Below are positions 59,963-64,000 of a stretch of DNA of 64,000 nt, piece by piece. Under the pieces are notes generated by a model. It saw only the letters and a list, made by a program, of their open reading frames with translations. It searched no databases and was not told where the DNA came from. This DNA is from Paracyclopina nana (Eukaryota > Arthropoda > Copepoda > Cyclopoida > Cyclopettidae): positions 1,002,001-1,066,000 of the forward strand of contig JAGUCH010000009.1 in assembly GCA_019096065.1 (NCBI GenBank), written 5' to 3'. The stretch's first letter is position 1, and each line of letters starts with the position of its first letter. The position numbers and the translations under genes are program-made.

Positions 59963-62900
59963 ATGAAAGCTTTGCTGAAGAAGGCTTGCAAAGAGGATGA
60001 CGAGGAAAGCAGTGACAACGGAACAGGAAGCAGATTAGCCCGACAAAGAGGTAAAATAAAAACAATCATGAAAATCATCCCCTTTTTTTTAATTTGGAAA
60101 ATTCTGACATTTGATCAGCTCGCCATTTTTTCAAGCTCTGATTTCATTAGAAAGTACAACGCAGCAATTTTACAATCAGCCATTACTTTTAATGTGCCGT
60201 TCATCTACAAGTCATACAAAAACGAAAAACACATTAGGGAAAGGAGAAAAAATGTCTTATGACAAGCCCTAGCTCATACTAAAAAAATCAGATCGAATTA
60301 AAGCCAACTCGAAAGTAAACAAATCTAATTTTGGCTATCAAGTACGCCACATTTTAGACATTTGAAGCAAAATCAATAGCTAAATATCATCTTTTATCAA
60401 ACAAACTTGAACGCTATTTTTTCAAGAAAAATACTGAAAACCATGAGACAAAATAGCGAAAATTACCATTAAAAACGCTGCTCGGCACCAAGCTGAACTC
60501 GTGGCAGTCAGTAGCTGATTCACTTTTCCTTGAGACAATTTTTTCCATGCCTTAAGGCATTCTTTCAAGGGCCTGTTCACCTGCTTATTATGGCCGTTAT
60601 TTTGGCAAAACATCGGAGTGAAATACTGAGAAACTGAGAATTTTTATATTGATGTAGGATGGCTTTGGGTACCAATAGACCGATTCCGAAGTCAAAATCT
60701 GGAAAATGATTTTACAAATACCAGATATTTGCAAATTTCATCATATTATCGCGCGTTATTTTGCTCATAATAATGCAGGTGAACAGGGCCTTACTTGAAC
60801 AAGGCAAAATGTATATTAGACCAAAAAAAGCAGATGAACTCTGCCTCAATTATAAATACTGAGATAATACTTCAGGTTTTACCGTAGCAGCAACAGCAGC
60901 CAAAATGGAGCCCAAAAAAGAGGAACCAGGCAGTGAAGACGAAACGAGTGACATTGAAGTGGATGATGTGGATGAGAACACAGTCATTGACCTGTCCTCA
61001 TCTGGGAGCTGCTCATGGTGTCATAAATCAGGGCCATGTGCTTTAGTGACCGACTCTGAAATCCTGGGAAATTGCAGGGTGCGAAAACGATTCTGCAGTG
61101 AACGATGCTTTGGTCTTCACAGAAGAGCCATGTTTAAGAAGAACAAGAGGTGTGAATGGTGCCATACTCCGATTTCGGACTCGGATAACCCTGATGTTAT
61201 CCAATTCTGCAGGTAACAAATTCATGCGAGAAAATTGATCTGAATTGAGTGCTTTGGTATGACATTCATATTTGTCGTCAGTAAGTTTTGTACTGTTTTC
61301 AATGAGTTGGCGATAATTCCACGTCATCATTAATGCGGATTCGTAACTCCCGTAGCCTTGCTTACGGGTTTTCCGCAATATATGTATACAATCGGAAGAA
61401 AGATTCCATTAGTTTAAAGGCCGTTCTCATATTTAGCTTCCTTGCCTAGCTTTTTTCGGCATTATTATAGCAGCTTTTAATGACCTAATTTCGTTTTGAG
61501 TTCGCGTAGACTTTGGCAGGAAAAAACCTTACTTATGCCTTGTTCATGTATTAAGAATGCCTTATGTCCTGTTCATGTACGCCCCAAACTCCTTCTGAAA
61601 ATGCACCAAAAACACCTCAAGGAAAGGAGAAAAATTGTCTTTTGACAAGCGCCAGCCGATACTAAAAAAATCAGATCGACTTTAAGCCAACTTGAAAGTA
61701 AACAAATCTAATTTTGGCTATTAAGTGCTCCACATTTTGGTCCTTTTGAGTAAAAACCAGTAGTTAAATTTCATCTTTTATCAAAGAAACGTGATAAAAG
61801 ATGGTTTGTTTTGAAATATGCTTAAAACCATGAGACAAAATAGCAAAAATTGCCTTTAAAAAGGCTGTTCGGCCCCCAGCTGAACTCGTAGAGTGGCAGT
61901 CAGCAGCAGATTCACTTTTCCTTATGAAAATTCTTTCGATACCTTAAGGCATTCTTAATACATGAACAGGGCATTAAGGTATGGAAAAATTGTCATAATG
62001 AAAAGTGAATATGTGTTGCTGACTGCCACTCTACAAGTTCAGCTTGGGGCCGAACAGCCTTTTTAAAGACATGTTTTGCTATTTTGTCTCATGGTTTTAA
62101 GCATATTTCGTGAAAAAAAAACTTGCTTTCTTCACGTTTGTTTGATAAAAGATGACATTTAACGATTGATTTTACTCAAAAGGACTAAAATGTGGAGCAC
62201 TTAATAGCAAGAATTAGAGTTTTTTGCATCCAAGTTGGCTTAAAATCGATCTGATTTTTTAATTTTTTTTAGTATCAGCTTCAGCTGGCGCTTGTCAAGA
62301 GACAATTTTTCTCCTAAATCTCCTTTCCTTGAGGTATTTTTGGTGCATTTTACTAAGGAGTTTGGGGCATACAGGAACAGGACATAAGTAGATGGCGCCT
62401 ATAAGCAATTGCATGAAAACCACATTTGATGTTCTGCATTTTTCAACTCGATGTCGTGGTCATTATAGCGGCCACAGTGGGCCATAAAAGGGAGGAGAAA
62501 CTGCAAAAATTGCATAGGGATCAAATTTCGATAAGCTTTCACTTTTTCCTTAGTGAATCGTGTCGAACAAGATTCATGGCTGAGCGAAATACGAAGCCAC
62601 CGGCGGCGTTGGCCTCGTCATTAAATGCTACCGAGGCTTCTGGTGGCCTCGCAGCCTCGCGGCCTCAAAATCAGCCTCAAAATGAACAGCAGCAGCAAAC
62701 TCTATGGATATCAAGGGCAACAGCTTTGATTCGCGCTGAGGAGGAGCGACGAAGGCAGGAATTCATGCAGATGTTTTTTATGAACCCAGTCACGGCCTCG
62801 GTTCTTGGATTACCCGGCCTCAGGGCGGCCTCAGCCGAGGCTGCAACTTTGACGAGCTCAACTAAAGAGAAGAAGCCAATTGCTCAAACGCAGAGGTGAA

Positions 62901-63501
62901 AATAAACTAGCTTAAGCATATTTGATTCATAAGTTTTAACATTTTGAATTTTTATAGCAGCATGCAGCCTCCACTGGCAAAAAAGAGGAAAATCATGGGA
63001 AGGCCTGAGGCCTCCACAGCCTCAGAACAGCCTGCACCAAGGCTTCCTTCTCAGATTCCAGTCAAGCCTCAGTCGAATAATCCACGGCCTCCAAGCCTCC
63101 CACCTCTGACACTGGGCCCTCGTCAAATCCAGCCTCAAAATGGAAGAGGCCAAGGCTTTCCAGCCTCAGCAGCCTCCAACAGCTGTACATTCAATATTCC
63201 CCCACCAACCCTCATTTTACCTTTACCTTTCATGGTTCCAGTTCCTATACCAATCCCCATTTTGATTCCAATTCCCCAGGAAAAGTATTGCTTAAATTCG
63301 GCAACAGAGGCTGGACCATCCTCAGCAGCAGTAGCAGCAGCCTCGAGGCCAGCCTCAAGACCAAGCTCAGTCCAGGGGCCAAGTGAAGTCAGTGGCCAAG
63401 CTGAGGTCATGAGTGATTGCAGTGATGAAGTGATTTTGGATGAACAAAGGAGACGCAGAAGAGCTTTGATAATTGATAAGCCCTCGCATACTGACAGATA
63501 A
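59963..63501 (+). CDS. Sine oculis-binding protein (Sobp) like zinc-finger protein
   Basis: Four exons, 59963-60050, 60876-61212, 62554-62895 and 62958-63501, with matching phases, give 436 residues. An acidic N terminus precedes two FCS-type zinc-finger clusters, CSWCHKSGPCAL...FCSERCF and CEWCHTPISDS...FCSESC, the second completed across an intron. The C-terminal half is Ala/Pro/Ser/Gln-rich and contains the Pro/Ile stretch VPVPIPIPILIPIPQ, a characteristic feature of Sobp proteins, then an acidic/basic end DEQRRRRRALIIDK. Sobp is a nuclear cofactor of Six-family homeoproteins in fly eye and vertebrate ear development. The start is uncertain, since the frame is open further upstream to about 59819. 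Introns hold MITE copies. Confidence 0.8.
60222..60566. mobile_element. MITE family 2 copy, truncated, fused to a family 1 copy
   Basis: Begins within the family 2 body (AAAGGAGAAAAAATGTCTTATGACAAG) and ends CCTTAAGGCATTCTTTC, where it runs directly into a family 1 copy. Lies in intron 1 of the Sobp-like gene. Confidence 0.75.
60569..60794. mobile_element. MITE family 1 copy
   Basis: GGGCCTGTTCACCTGCTTAT at the left and AATGCAGGTGAACAGGGCC at the right, with the family body between; intron 1 of the Sobp-like gene. Confidence 0.8.
61560..62388. mobile_element. Two MITE family 2 copies in head-to-head inverted arrangement
   Basis: The copy at 61560-61976 (TGTCCTGTTCATGTACGCCCC ... ATACATGAACAGGGCATTAA) is followed immediately by an inverted copy at about 61970-62388, ending GGGGCATACAGGAACAGGACAT. 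The pair forms an 830-bp near-palindrome in intron 2 of the Sobp-like gene. Confidence 0.85.
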
Positions 63502-64000
63502 TTCATAAAAAAAGAAATGCTATCCTACCATATACTAGTCATAATAATGTGTATCAAGTGTCACATGGTAGTAATCCTTGATTACTGCTATATATTGCGC
63601 CATTAAAAAGTGTCATAAAAACGGATTCAGACCAGTTAGCTGGGCGCGCCATTGTGTTATTGTGATGCGATGGATCGAATAACTAACCCGAGCCTCTGTT
63701 TTCTCATGAGATGGCTATTTTTCTGCTGGCTCATTTTAATTAAAGGTATCACTTTTCTTTGCTGCCAGAATTAAAGGTACAACATTCAACTTTGAGTGGG
63801 TTTTTTTTTCATTGGGCCAACTCTGATCCTTTTTTTTGTTTGGAAAGGTAAGAGACCTTGCAATTGGATCTACCAGAGACCACCAAAAGGATTTGAGTAT
63901 AGAAGAGTAGTGGAGTTTTTCAGCGGATCTTCTTTCGTCAAATATCAGATTTCTTCAGTGCACAGCGCAGTAGCTTACGGTGATCAAACAAAACTTGATA
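63502..64000. other. Region downstream of the Sobp-like gene
   Basis: 3' UTR and AT-rich sequence; no further gene recognised before the window ends. Confidence 0.5.

Overview
This is a eukaryotic, almost certainly arthropod, window. Nearly all genes are split by canonical GT/AG introns, AATAAA poly(A) signals follow several genes, and intergenic DNA is AT-rich and full of short inverted-repeat elements without transposase. An arthropod-type SMYD protein, a small secreted C-type lectin and the gene complement suggest an arthropod (perhaps a crustacean). I cannot name the species. Gene models below were assembled by eye from splice sites and reading-frame phase.

Layout. 1-3.5 kb (-): 5' part of a teneurin-like gene whose N terminus is a signal peptide plus a Thr/Val/Glu mucin-like stalk. 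6.2-9.0 kb (+): an ERK-type MAP kinase with a long N-terminal extension. 10.9-11.6 kb (+): a secreted C-type lectin. 11.6-12.7 kb (-): a small unknown two-exon gene. 14.1-17.9 kb (+): a SMYD/SET protein with a BTB-zinc-finger gene nested antisense in intron 1. 20.2-29.3 kb (+): a 1,486-residue membrane protein combining ankyrin-like repeats, an XK-related (XKR/CED-8-like) multi-pass domain and C-terminal leucine-rich repeats; its intron 2 holds a nested inverted-repeat element and a 21-bp minisatellite. 29.5-36.4 kb (-): mitochondrial ribosomal protein L1, whose 5.7-kb intron holds an intact orphan GPCR gene, a broken GPCR copy and two palindromic elements carrying tRNA-like sequences. 37.1-39.4 kb (+): a secreted reprolysin-like metalloprotease with a Thr linker and a Lin-12/Notch repeat. 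40.2-41.9 kb (-): a Cys-rich PAN/apple-like gene. 42.5-45.3 kb (-): a ZnT1-like zinc exporter, head-to-head with a choline/ethanolamine phosphotransferase (46.1-47.5 kb, +). 48.5-55.1 kb (-): a TRM9B-like methyltransferase enlarged to about 2,043 residues, followed by a decayed tandem copy of its own 3' end. 60-63.5 kb (+): a Sobp-like zinc-finger protein.

The genes look like a normal mixture of signalling (ERK, GPCR), membrane-lipid and ion handling (XKR-like, CEPT/EPT, ZnT), translation (mRpL1, TRM9B) and secreted proteins; there is no operon-like functional cluster. The most unusual items are the ANK-XKR-LRR architecture, the teneurin-like gene with a secretory/mucin-like front end, the giant TRM9B, and the palindromic repeat family with tRNA-like cores.
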